DNA of 32,234 nucleotides. Origin: Saprospirales bacterium (lineage in GTDB: Bacteria > Bacteroidota > Bacteroidia > Chitinophagales > Saprospiraceae). This document shows positions 6,262-14,840 of this stretch, in pieces. A model generated the notes under the pieces. It did not search any database. It was not told the DNA's origin and saw nothing but the letters and a program-made list of their open reading frames with translations. The translations under genes were made by a program, and so were the position numbers. The stretch is from the NCBI GenBank assembly GCA_002698985.1, contig PAAY01000093.1:1-32234 (forward strand), given 5' to 3'. Positions within the stretch are counted from its first letter, which is position 1. Each line of letters begins with the position of its first letter.

Positions 6262-9180
6262 TTACCGCTTCACCAGTTTCCAGGTTCGTTGGCCATCGGT
6301 GGCGGTTATCCGAAGGAAATACATGCCTGGAGCCATGTCGGTTACAACGAGTTGTTGAGGCATGGCCGGCAAATCCCAGTTTTCGATCCGTTGGCCGGAG
6401 GCCGAAAAAAGGCTGATGCTGACCGGGCCGGGCACTTGCCCTGCGCCATTGAAGAAGATCACTTCGTCAAGCGGGTTGGGGTAGAGGCTGAGGCCTTTGA
6501 GTAGTTCGCTCTCCCGGGCGCTGTAAACCATTTTGACTTCCACAGAATCCACGATGGGGCAGCCATTGGCGTCAGTCACTGTTACTGTATAGGTGCCGGC
6601 GAGGAGTTCTTCAGCGGTGGCTGTGGTTTGTGCCAGTGAATCACTCCACAGGTAAGAATAGGGCGGAGTGCCGCCGGAAACTTCGGCCGTTGCGCTTCCC
6701 AAGGTTTGAGAGGAAATAAAAGGACTGAAACTGAGGCTCAGCTCCAGCGGCGGTGGCTCCGACAGCTCGGTGCTGTCCACAACCGTGCAGCCGTTTTGAT
6801 CGGTGACGGTAACGCTGTACAAACCGGCCGAAAGGTAGATGGGATTGGGACCCTGCACTGTGGAATCGCTCCAGGAGTAACTGTAATCGCCCGTGCCGCC
6901 GCTGGCGTTCACTACGATGTATCCCGACTGGTCTGCGTGACAGGCCAGGTCGTGCGGTTCCAGGTTCAGCAGCAGGCTGTCGGGGTCGGTGAGTACGATG
7001 GTGGTGTTGGCGGTCTGGCCGTTGGCGTCGGTGACGGTCAGGTTGTAGGTGCCTGCGGCCAACCCGGTGGGATCGCTGCCGGTGAGGATGGGCGGTTTCC
7101 AACCGTAGGTGTAGGGGCCGATGCCGCCGATGGGTTGCACGTGGATTTCGCCGTTGGCATCACCGGGGCATTTGGGTTGAACCACATCCACCTGCAAGCC
7201 GGTGAGCGGTGTGACGAACTGCACCGGCTCAGAAAGGGCCGTGCATTCCGGCGTCATCATGGCCACCACATAGTTGCCGCCGAGGGTGGGGGTGAGGGTG
7301 TCGGAAGTGGCGCCGGGGATGAGCTCACCGTTGTAAAACCACTGCCATGAATAGCTTGGCGGTGCAGGATTGCCGGGATCGGCCGCCAGCAGCGTTCCGC
7401 CCTGAAGGTTGGCCGAAGGCTGATACACCAGAACCGTTTGGGTATGGGTGCTTTGCTGTGTCTGCAATTGCGTCGAAAAACTGATGGTGAGCGGATGGGC
7501 GGGGTCGCCGGGATTGGTCACGCTGAATGTGCCGCCGGCTGAGTTGCCCTCGATGGTAAAGGCCCCGAAAAAGTCATCGGCGCCGATGTTGTCTTTGTCC
7601 CAAACTTCGAGGATGTAGGTCTGGCTCACGTCCATGGAAAAGGAAACGGGCAGGGCCACCGGCGGGTAGCTCTCCACCCAGCCGGAGGTGTAGAGCACCG
7701 CACCTGCCACGGTTTTGATGACCACATAGGGGTCGGGCTTGTTGTCGCAAATGATGCACTCGTTCCAGATTTCCGGCAGGCTGCTCACCACGAAATTCTG
7801 GATTTTGTTTTCCGTCGCAACGGTGGCCTGAAGGCTGATCTCGTGCAGCCCCCCCTCGCTGATGGTCAGCGGGGCCGGATTCATTTCTTCGGAAAATTGA
7901 ACGCCATCGAGGAACCACTGGTAGCTGGTGGCCCCGGTGAGGTAGTTGTTGAGGAAGACCAGTGCGGGGCCGCAGGCCGTATCGGGGCTGGCGGTGAAAG
8001 CCACACCTGGCGGCTGTGGCTGGTCGCCCGTTACGGAAAAGAAAAAAGTGCGGGAAAAAAAGCCCCTGGACCCCGTGGCGGCCAGCTCCGTACCGTCGAT
8101 ATCGAGGGGGACGACGGCGCTGGCGCTCATGTTGGTGAAGACATCCGGATTGGGAATTTCCGTGAAGCCGTTAATGGTTCCGTTGATGGCGTTGACCCGG
8201 AACATGCCTGAAACCGTGTAAGTGCCCAGGCTGTTGGGTTCCGCCCGCTGACTGACTGCCAACAGCAGGTTGTCACTGGCAAAGCGGGTGGCCACGATCT
8301 CGTCATTGACCGAAGGAAAAGCCACCGGAAAGGTGGAGATGATGCTGCCGTCCGTTTCGCCGATGCGCCAGATGGTGCCTTCTTTGTTGCCGCCGGCGGG
8401 TGTCTGGTAGCCAAAGGCGTAGAAAGTGCCCAGGCGGTAGTCGAGCCCCAGGAATTGGGTGCCGGCGGGCTCGGGCAGCCTTTTCTTCAGCAATACGGCA
8501 CCGGTGTCGTTCAGGGCGTACAGCGTCACCGAATCGGTGAGGGCATTGCGCACCAGCACCCCGAAACCGTTGAGGGTGGTGCTGATGCCCAGCGGCTGGT
8601 CGAAACCGCAGTTGCCGCAGGAGTTGTACACCTTCGACCAGCTCACATTGAGGTTGGAGGTGATGCCGATGAGGCGCAGGTCGGAGAAGTTGAGACCCGT
8701 GCCACCCTGCGAGGCAGCCAGTACCAGCTGGTTGCCCTTGCGGGCAATGGAGGGCTCTGCAATTTGTTTGTTGGAGAGCTCACTTCCTTCGTAAATGGCC
8801 GAGTTGATGAAGAGCAGATTGGGTTCCACAGCCACGGCAAAAATGCGGTCGGTAGTGTCGCCGGTCACACAATGATCGCACTCGCCTGCGGCAATGATGT
8901 TGCCGGCGAGGTCTTGCTCCAGGTCCAGCACCCGGCTGTTACCGGGGATGGTGCCATCGAGGAAAAAGTAGTCCAGCATCTGGCCAGCCTGATCCACCAG
9001 GGCCAGGTAGCCGGCGTTGTTCCACTCGCCACCGATGATGAAGGTGCTGTCATTGACCTGCAGCAGGTCATGGCCCTGGTTGATGTCGATTTGTTCCGTT
9101 CCGTAAAATTCGAGGTGGGTTTGCTGTGCCTGCACACAAATACTGCCGATGCAAGCCCAAAGGAGTAAGGCTCTTTTCAT
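6262..9180 (-). CDS. T9SS type A cargo protein with PKD-like, C2-like and SprB-like modules
   Basis: This 972-residue protein is predicted to be secreted through T9SS. Residues 1-18 are a signal peptide ending ..CVQA. Residues 20-385 form a region with recurring short Gly/Asp turns, possibly a beta-propeller. About 390-460 is a PKD-like domain. About 470-570 looks like a C2 domain: a D-x3-DPY motif at 479-485 and WDKDNIGADDFFG at 527-539, giving candidate calcium ligands D479, D483, D528, D530 and D536. About 595-655 is a second PKD/Ig-like unit. Three SprB-like repeats cover about 663-882. The type A sorting domain starts near 895 (LYPNP) and ends ..TWKLVKR. The ATG start is supported by the signal peptide and by a promoter 66 bases upstream. 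Its biological target is unknown. Confidence 0.9.
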   Translation of the reverse strand: MKRALLLWACIGSICVQAQQTHLEFYGTEQIDINQGHDLLQVNDSTFIIGGEWNNAGYLALVDQAGQMLDYFFLDGTIPGNSRVLDLEQDLAGNIIAAGECDHCVTGDTTDRIFAVAVEPNLLFINSAIYEGSELSNKQIAEPSIARKGNQLVLAASQGGTGLNFSDLRLIGITSNLNVSWSKVYNSCGNCGFDQPLGISTTLNGFGVLVRNALTDSVTLYALNDTGAVLLKKRLPEPAGTQFLGLDYRLGTFYAFGYQTPAGGNKEGTIWRIGETDGSIISTFPVAFPSVNDEIVATRFASDNLLLAVSQRAEPNSLGTYTVSGMFRVNAINGTINGFTEIPNPDVFTNMSASAVVPLDIDGTELAATGSRGFFSRTFFFSVTGDQPQPPGVAFTASPDTACGPALVFLNNYLTGATSYQWFLDGVQFSEEMNPAPLTISEGGLHEISLQATVATENKIQNFVVSSLPEIWNECIICDNKPDPYVVIKTVAGAVLYTSGWVESYPPVALPVSFSMDVSQTYILEVWDKDNIGADDFFGAFTIEGNSAGGTFSVTNPGDPAHPLTISFSTQLQTQQSTHTQTVLVYQPSANLQGGTLLAADPGNPAPPSYSWQWFYNGELIPGATSDTLTPTLGGNYVVAMMTPECTALSEPVQFVTPLTGLQVDVVQPKCPGDANGEIHVQPIGGIGPYTYGWKPPILTGSDPTGLAAGTYNLTVTDANGQTANTTIVLTDPDSLLLNLEPHDLACHADQSGYIVVNASGGTGDYSYSWSDSTVQGPNPIYLSAGLYSVTVTDQNGCTVVDSTELSEPPPLELSLSFSPFISSQTLGSATAEVSGGTPPYSYLWSDSLAQTTATAEELLAGTYTVTVTDANGCPIVDSVEVKMVYSARESELLKGLSLYPNPLDEVIFFNGAGQVPGPVSISLFSASGQRIENWDLPAMPQQLVVTDMAPGMYFLRITATDGQRTWKLVKR

Positions 9181-9565
9181 GGTAACCGGTTTTGATGAGA
9201 TGATGAACTGTTGGTCTCAGGTGTGCTTCACAGATGTGTGTTGGCCAAAGGTAAGGTTTTCTTTGTGGGGTTTTTGAGGTTTTTGATTGAGGTTTTTAAA
9301 AAGTTTTTTTTTGAAGGTTTCTGGGGACACCGGACAGGAGTCCGGCGCCTGTGAGGTATTTTTTGCGCCTTCGCCGCAATGGGGCTTGTCGAGAAGGCAA
9401 GATTGAAAATGATATCATGTGCAGATTTCGGAGAGAGGTATTATCTTGGCAGCCTCCGTACATTTCCTTTTACCATACTGTTGGAAAACGTTTAAAAAAA
9501 CAGGTGAATCGTGGATATTGACCACCAATTCTTTAACCTCTATTGACTTAAAACCAAACTTTTCC
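9181..9565. other. Divergent intergenic region between cargo gene and hsdM
   Basis: This region holds the minus-strand promoter at 9246-9253 and several GAGGTTTTT words at about 9275-9298. It also has a perfect hairpin, CCGGAC/GTCCGG, at 9330-9345. The same AAAAACCTC word in the other orientation recurs in the repeats at the right end of the window. I see no convincing promoter for hsdM; TATCTTGG at 9442-9449 is only a weak candidate. An open frame in phase with hsdM begins at a GTG at 9419, but its first 49 codons look non-coding. Confidence 0.5.
9246..9253 (-). promoter_or_regulatory. Bacteroidota -7 promoter element for the 972-aa cargo gene
   Basis: On the minus strand this reads TACCTTTG, an exact match to the TAnnTTTG -7 element used by the primary sigma factor of Bacteroidota. 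It lies 66 bases before the ATG at 9180. No clear -33 TTTG is present at the usual distance. Confidence 0.5.
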
Positions 9566-11020
9566 ATGTTTGAGCAAACCTTCAAAAACATAGACGACAT
9601 CCTCTGGAAAGACCCCGGCTGTGACAGTGAACTCGACTACATTGGGCAGACCTCATGGATTCTCTTCCTCCGCTACCTGGATGAACTGGAACAGGACAAA
9701 GCCGACGAAGCCGAACTCCGGGGCGAAGAATACCAATACATCCTCGCAGAAGAATACCGGTGGAGCTCGTGGGCCATGCCCAAAACAGCCGACGGAAATC
9801 TTGACCACCACCGGGCGCTTACCGGCCCCGAACTGGTTGAGTTCGTTGACCAAAAGCTGTTTCCCTACCTCGCAGGATTCAAACAAACAGCCGAGCACGC
9901 CCAGACCATCGAGTACAAAATCGGGGAAATATTTTCGGAGCTGAAAAACAAAATCCAGTCGGGCTACAACCTGCGGGAGATTTTGGGCTATGCCGACGGA
10001 CTGCCCTTCCGCTCGTCGAAAGACAAACACGAGCTGAGCCACCTTTACGAAACCAAAATCAAAAACATGGGCAATGCCGGGCGGAACGGCGGGCAATACT
10101 ATACCCCCCGTCCGCTCATCCGGGCCATGATAAAGGTGATTGACCCTAAGATTGGAGAGACGGTCTATGACGGGGCGGCGGGTTCCTGTGGCTTCTTGTG
10201 CGAGGCCTACGAGTACATGTACGAGCGCATGGAAAAGACCACCGACAACCTGCGCACCATCCAGGAAAGCACCTTTTTCGGAAAGGAAAAAAAGAACCTG
10301 GCCTATGTCATCGGCATCATGAACATGATACTGCACGGCATTGAAGCGCCCAACCTGGTGCATACCAATACACTGAGCGAAAACATCCGGGACATCCGGG
10401 AGAAAGACCGTTACGACATCATCCTCGCCAATCCGCCTTTTGGCGGGAAGGAGCGAAAGGAGATACAGCAGAACTTCGACATCAAAACCGGCGAAACGGC
10501 TTCCCTCTTTTTGCAGCATTTCATCAAATCGCTGAAAGCTGGCGGACGGGCGGCCATCGTCATTAAAAACACTTTTCTGAGCAATGCCGACAATGCCTCC
10601 ACGGCCCTGCGAAAACACCTGCTTGAAACCTGCAACCTGCACACCATCCTCGACATGCCACAGGGCACCTTCCAGGGGGCAGGGGTGAAAACCGTCGTCC
10701 TCTTTTTCCAAAAAGGCGAACCCACCAAAAAGATTTGGTACTACCAACTGGACCCGGGACGCAAACTCGGCAAAACCAACCCGCTCAACGATGACGACAT
10801 GCAAGAGTTTGTCGAGTTTCAGAAAACAAAAAGGGAATCCGAAAAATCCTGGACGTTCAAGGTAGCGGAGCTGGACAAAGACACCTTTGACCTTTCGCCA
10901 AAAAACCCAAACACGCCGGAGGAAGCCCCGCTGCGCAGCCCACAGGAGATACTGGCTGAAATGGCCGAACTGGACAGGGAAACAAATGCTATTTTGGAAT
11001 CTTTAAAAGAACTGATATGA
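9566..11020 (+). CDS. hsdM: Type I restriction-modification methyltransferase subunit HsdM
   Basis: This subunit transfers a methyl group from S-adenosylmethionine to adenine N6 at the site chosen by HsdS; M2S is the methylase and R2M2S the restriction complex. With the ATG at 9566 the protein has 484 residues, normal for the family. An N-terminal helical domain (about 1-150, starting MFEQTFKNIDDILW) is followed by GGQYYTPRPLI (about 175-185). The SAM-binding motif I is DGAAGSCGF (202-210), a variant of the common D.ACG.GGF. The catalytic motif IV is NPPF (289-292). The long in-frame extension to 9419 is rejected because HsdM proteins normally begin at this conserved helix. The gene overlaps hsdS by 4 bases (ATGA), so translation is probably coupled. 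Confidence 0.96.
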   Translation: MFEQTFKNIDDILWKDPGCDSELDYIGQTSWILFLRYLDELEQDKADEAELRGEEYQYILAEEYRWSSWAMPKTADGNLDHHRALTGPELVEFVDQKLFPYLAGFKQTAEHAQTIEYKIGEIFSELKNKIQSGYNLREILGYADGLPFRSSKDKHELSHLYETKIKNMGNAGRNGGQYYTPRPLIRAMIKVIDPKIGETVYDGAAGSCGFLCEAYEYMYERMEKTTDNLRTIQESTFFGKEKKNLAYVIGIMNMILHGIEAPNLVHTNTLSENIRDIREKDRYDIILANPPFGGKERKEIQQNFDIKTGETASLFLQHFIKSLKAGGRAAIVIKNTFLSNADNASTALRKHLLETCNLHTILDMPQGTFQGAGVKTVVLFFQKGEPTKKIWYYQLDPGRKLGKTNPLNDDDMQEFVEFQKTKRESEKSWTFKVAELDKDTFDLSPKNPNTPEEAPLRSPQEILAEMAELDRETNAILESLKELI

Positions 11021-12219
11021 AGTCTCGGCAAGCTCAATTACCGGAAGGATGGGAAATGAAAAAGTTGGGGGAGGTGTGTGACATCCTTGATAGCAAAAGG
11101 AAACCAATAACTAAAAGAAATAGAATAGCCGGAGAAATTCCTTACTACGGAGCAACAGGAGTTTTGAGCTACGTGAAGGATTATTTATTCGATGAGAAGT
11201 TAGTTCTTTTAGGTGAAGATGGCGCAAAATGGGAGTGTGGTGATAATAGCGCCTTTGTCATTGAAGGAAAAACATGGGTGAATAATCATGCTCATGTTTT
11301 GAGAACTCATAAAGAAATGTTGATTGAAGAATGGTTGGTCTATAATTTGAATTTTCAAAATTTAATGCCTTTTGTTACGGGTATGACTGTTCCCAAACTT
11401 AATCAGGGGAGCATGAGAAATATTCCTATCCCCATCCCCCCCCTCCCCGAGCAACGCGCCATCGTCGCCCTGCTCGATGCGGCTTTCGCCAAAATAGACC
11501 AGGCCAAAGCCAACATCGAAAAAAACATAGAGAATGCGAGGGAGTTGTTTCAATCGAAATTGAATGAGGTTTTTTCTCAGCGTGGAGAGGGTTGGGAAGA
11601 GAAGACTGTTGATTCTATTTCAAAAATTGTTAATGGTCACAGTTTTAAGAGTCGAGATTTTAATCCAAACTATGAGATAAAAGCAATTAAAATAACCAAC
11701 GTAGGCATTAAAGAATTTGTAGAAGATGATAGTAATAATTTGCCTGTTTCCTTTTTAAAAGATTATTCTAAAGTGAAAATATCTGAAGGTAGTATTGTGT
11801 TAGCTTTAACTCGTACTATTATTTCAGGTGGGTTGAAAGTTGCAAAGGTTCCATCATCTTACCATAATTCATTATTAAATCAGCGTGTTGCGGCTATAAT
11901 GGCTGATGAGGCGGTGATAAACAAAGATTATCTTTTCTATTATTTCAGCTCTAAAATTGTATATGATTATGTTTTGAATAACGTAAATACCTTGATGCAA
12001 CCTAACCTCTCAATAGCAGATTTAAGAAAAATGCCAGTTCCAGTTACTACTTTGGAAAATCAATTAAAGTTGAGCAGTCAAATTAAAAAACTCTCATACC
12101 AGTCTGAATTATTAATAGAAAATTTAAACCGTAAACTCCAAAACCTCGACGACCTCAAAAAATCCCTCCTTCAAAAAGCCTTTGCAGGAGAATTAACCCA
12201 TTCAGCCATACCCGCATGA
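11017..12219 (+). CDS. hsdS: Type I restriction-modification specificity subunit HsdS
   Basis: HsdS reads a split DNA target through two target-recognition domains (TRDs) and holds the HsdM and HsdR subunits. This 400-residue protein has the full layout. TRD1 covers about 5-140 (LPEGWEMKKLGEVCDIL...). A conserved central region follows, with IPIPPLPEQRAIVALLDA and a long helix (about 140-185). TRD2 covers about 190-345 (GWEEKTVDSISKIVNG...). A distal conserved helix ends ..LDDLKKSLLQKAFAGELT. The two TRDs are plainly AT-rich, while the conserved helices match the GC-rich flanking genes, which is the usual sign of TRD exchange. The target sequence cannot be read from the protein. The gene overlaps hsdM and hsdR by 4 bases each. 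Confidence 0.95.
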   Translation: MKSRQAQLPEGWEMKKLGEVCDILDSKRKPITKRNRIAGEIPYYGATGVLSYVKDYLFDEKLVLLGEDGAKWECGDNSAFVIEGKTWVNNHAHVLRTHKEMLIEEWLVYNLNFQNLMPFVTGMTVPKLNQGSMRNIPIPIPPLPEQRAIVALLDAAFAKIDQAKANIEKNIENARELFQSKLNEVFSQRGEGWEEKTVDSISKIVNGHSFKSRDFNPNYEIKAIKITNVGIKEFVEDDSNNLPVSFLKDYSKVKISEGSIVLALTRTIISGGLKVAKVPSSYHNSLLNQRVAAIMADEAVINKDYLFYYFSSKIVYDYVLNNVNTLMQPNLSIADLRKMPVPVTTLENQLKLSSQIKKLSYQSELLIENLNRKLQNLDDLKKSLLQKAFAGELTHSAIPA

Positions 12220-14642
12220 ACGAAACGCAAACACGCTTAGACTACATCGACCCTGCACTGAAAGCAGCAGGCTGGGGTGTGGTGGAAGGCAGCCGCATCC
12301 GGGTGGAGTTTCCCATCACCGCCGGGCGCCTCATCGGCCGCAACCGCCGGGCAAAGCCACTGAAGGCGGATTATGTTTTGGAATACAAAAACAGGAGGCT
12401 GGCCGTCATCGAAGCCAAAGCACGAGATGTTTATTATACCGATGGCGTCGGTCAGGCCAAGGACTACGCCCATCGTTTGAACATCCGCTTTGCTTACTCC
12501 ACCAATGGCCTGCGCATCTATGGGATGGACATAGAGGAAGGCACGGAAGGCGATGTCAGCAAATTCCCCACCCCCGAAGAGCTTTGGGAAATGACCTACC
12601 CCAAGCCCAAAGAAGACTACAAAGCCGAAATCGAGAACTGGAAAGAGCGCTTCGATGCCATTCCGTTCGAGGACGGCGGCAAAGGCTGGACGCCCCGCTA
12701 CTACCAGCGCAATGCGATTTACAAGGTGCTGTACGCCATTGCCGAAAAGAAAAACCGCATTCTGCTCACCATGGCCACGGGAACAGGAAAAACGGCCACC
12801 GCTTTTCAAATATGTTGGAAGTTGTTCCAGGCCAAATGGAACCTGCGCCGTGACGGGCAGCGCAGCCCGAGAATCCTGTTTCTGGCCGACCGCAACATCC
12901 TGGCCGACCAGGCCTTCAACGCTTTTAGCGCCTTTGATAAAATAGACGAGAACATCAAGGTGCGCATCCGCCCGTCGGAAATCAAAAAGAAAGGGCATGT
13001 GCCCAAAAACGGGAGCATCTTTTTCACCATCTTCCAGACGTTTATGACCGATGCGCAAAACAATGCCGTGTCGGAAGATGTGGAAGAAGACGCAGCACCA
13101 AAAGAAAGGCGGCCGGAAGATTTCAACTTCGGGCAGTACCCACCGGACTTTTTCGACTTCATCATTATTGACGAATGCCATCGGGGCGGAGCCAATGACG
13201 AGAGTTCCTGGCGGGCCATTATGGAGTATTTCGAGCCTGCTGTGCAACTGGGACTGACGGCCACCCCGAAGCGGGATGTCAATGGCGATACCTACCAGTA
13301 CTTTGGCGACCCCGTGTACACCTATACCCTGAAGGACGGTATCAACGACGGGTTCCTGACCCCTTTCAAAGTCAAGCAAATACAGACCAATTACGACGAA
13401 TACACGGTCACGGCGGACGACACCATTTTAGATGGCGAGGCAAACGTGGGCGACACCTTTACTTACCGGGATTATGGAAGGAAAATCATTATCCAGCAAG
13501 TTGAGGAATACCGGGTCAGGAAGTTTCTTGAACTGATTAACCAAAACCAAAAATCACTGGTCTTTTGCGCTACGCAAAAGCATGCGGCCCACATCCGGGA
13601 TTTGATTAATCAACACGCCGACAGTAAGAACACCGATTATTGCCACCGGGTCACGGCAGACGACGGCAATTTGGGGGAGCAACATCTGAGGGATTTTCAG
13701 GACAATGAAAAGAGCATACCCACCATTTTAACGACCTCACAGAAACTGAGCACGGGAGTGGATGCACCCGAAGTAAGGAACATTGTATTGTTGCGTCCAG
13801 TGGATTCAATGGTAGAGTTCAAGCAAATCGTGGGACGTGGCACCCGGCTCTACGACAACAAGGACTATTTCACCATTTACGACTTTGTCAGGGCACACGA
13901 ACATTTTCAAGACCCTGAATGGGATGGGGAACCATTGGAGCCAGAGCCGCCAAGGCCCTATCCACCACGGAAAGAAACTCCAGATATTTTTGAAGACCCA
14001 CCTTTGGTGTGTCCTGAATGCAACAACGACCCTTGCGTTTGTGATAAGCCTCCAAAGCGCATCATTCGTGTGAAGTTGTCAGATAACAAGGAGCGGGAAA
14101 TAGACGCAACGGTAAAGACCTCTTTCTGGAGTCCGGAAGGGAAGCCCATTTCTGCAGAGGAGTTTGTTCGGCAATTATTTGGCGACCTGCCCACCTTCTT
14201 TTCCGATGAAGAGGAGCTTCGGAAGCTTTGGAGTTCGCCCAGCACCCGCAAAAAGCTTCTGGAAGAACTGAGCGAGAACGGCTATACCGTGGAACAGTTG
14301 GAAGAACTCAGGAGATTGGTACACGGTGAAGACAGTGATTTGTACGATGTGCTGAGTTATATCGCCTACCACAAAAACTTAGTGCCAAGGTTAGAGCGGG
14401 CCGAAAGGGCAAAAGTCTACTTATCTGACTACGATCCGAAGCAACAGGAGTTCCTGAATTTCGTGTTGGAGCAGTACGTCAGGGATGGTGTTGATGAACT
14501 TGATGACGACAAGTTGGGACAACTGCTCATCCTCAAATACAAAGCAATTGCAGATGCGAAGAGAGAATTGGGAAACATAAAGTCCATCAGAGAGACTTTT
14601 ATTGGGTTTCAGGAATATCTGTATAGAAGTGCAGCGGGATAA
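12216..14642 (+). CDS. hsdR: Type I restriction endonuclease/translocase subunit HsdR
   Basis: HsdR pumps DNA with ATP and cuts it away from the unmethylated target. The protein has 808 residues, typical of the EcoAI/EcoEI (type IB) group. The nuclease domain shows D52, E66-x-K68 and Q80-x3-Y84 of the PD-(D/E)XK fold. The helicase core has Walker A ATGTGKT (187-193), DECH (319-322), TATPKR (348-353) and QIVGRGTRL (537-545). All key residues are present, so the enzyme should be active. A Cys cluster, C599-x2-C602-x4-C607-x-C609, sits between the helicase and an EcoEI-type C-terminal domain that probably contacts the methylase. The start ATG overlaps the hsdS stop. A strong hairpin follows the stop at 14711-14745. 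Confidence 0.96.
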   Translation: MNETQTRLDYIDPALKAAGWGVVEGSRIRVEFPITAGRLIGRNRRAKPLKADYVLEYKNRRLAVIEAKARDVYYTDGVGQAKDYAHRLNIRFAYSTNGLRIYGMDIEEGTEGDVSKFPTPEELWEMTYPKPKEDYKAEIENWKERFDAIPFEDGGKGWTPRYYQRNAIYKVLYAIAEKKNRILLTMATGTGKTATAFQICWKLFQAKWNLRRDGQRSPRILFLADRNILADQAFNAFSAFDKIDENIKVRIRPSEIKKKGHVPKNGSIFFTIFQTFMTDAQNNAVSEDVEEDAAPKERRPEDFNFGQYPPDFFDFIIIDECHRGGANDESSWRAIMEYFEPAVQLGLTATPKRDVNGDTYQYFGDPVYTYTLKDGINDGFLTPFKVKQIQTNYDEYTVTADDTILDGEANVGDTFTYRDYGRKIIIQQVEEYRVRKFLELINQNQKSLVFCATQKHAAHIRDLINQHADSKNTDYCHRVTADDGNLGEQHLRDFQDNEKSIPTILTTSQKLSTGVDAPEVRNIVLLRPVDSMVEFKQIVGRGTRLYDNKDYFTIYDFVRAHEHFQDPEWDGEPLEPEPPRPYPPRKETPDIFEDPPLVCPECNNDPCVCDKPPKRIIRVKLSDNKEREIDATVKTSFWSPEGKPISAEEFVRQLFGDLPTFFSDEEELRKLWSSPSTRKKLLEELSENGYTVEQLEELRRLVHGEDSDLYDVLSYIAYHKNLVPRLERAERAKVYLSDYDPKQQEFLNFVLEQYVRDGVDELDDDKLGQLLILKYKAIADAKRELGNIKSIRETFIGFQEYLYRSAAG

Positions 14643-14710
14643 TTGGAGGCCCGATTCATGGTTCGGAAGGTAAAAAATTGTGTGTCCCCCAGAATGTCAT
14701 TAAAAATGCA

Positions 14711-14745
14711 AAAACCCTTGCAACATAAGTTGTTGCAAGGGTTTT
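14711..14745. terminator. Bidirectional intrinsic terminator after hsdR
   Basis: The arms 14711-14724 (AAAACCCTTGCAAC) and 14732-14745 are perfectly complementary over 14 bp, with a 7-nt loop. The stem ends in A/T runs on both sides, so it can terminate the hsd operon from the left and the LytTR operon from the right. Confidence 0.85.
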
Positions 14746-14748
14746 CAT

Positions 14749-14838
14749 TTGAACTTAGTAGCGTCGGTCCGCCGACCGGCGGAAAGGCTGTGCTACAGGG
14801 GAGCCCAAAAACCTAAAAACCTTCATAAAACCTCCCAA
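14749..14838 (+). repeat. Partial copy of dispersed terminator-linked repeat
   Basis: This segment follows directly after a terminator hairpin. It begins TTGAACTTAGTAGCG (from 14749), continues with a TCCGCC-gacc-GGCGGA hairpin, and then carries GGCTGTGCTACAGGGGAGCCC and AAAAACCT words. The same blocks occur at 31365-31560 and 32037-32234, but here they are joined in a different order and the long spacer is missing. It stops two bases from the end of the response-regulator gene. Confidence 0.7.
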
Positions 14839-14840
14839 CA

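Noticed and set aside
9442-9449. TATCTTGG as hsdM promoter
   Set aside because: It matches TAnnTTTG only in part and has no partner TTTG at a suitable distance, so it is kept only as a remark.
9419-9565. N-terminal extension of hsdM from a GTG at 9419
   Set aside because: The 49 extra residues do not resemble HsdM N-termini. The ATG at 9566 begins the conserved family helix.
9653-10804. Long minus-strand open frame (383 codons) opposite hsdM
   Set aside because: It lies fully inside hsdM, which has clear family motifs. It is an antisense shadow of GC-rich codon use.
12237-13379. Long minus-strand open frame (380 codons) opposite hsdR
   Set aside because: It lies inside hsdR, whose nuclease and helicase motifs are intact, and has no domain of its own.
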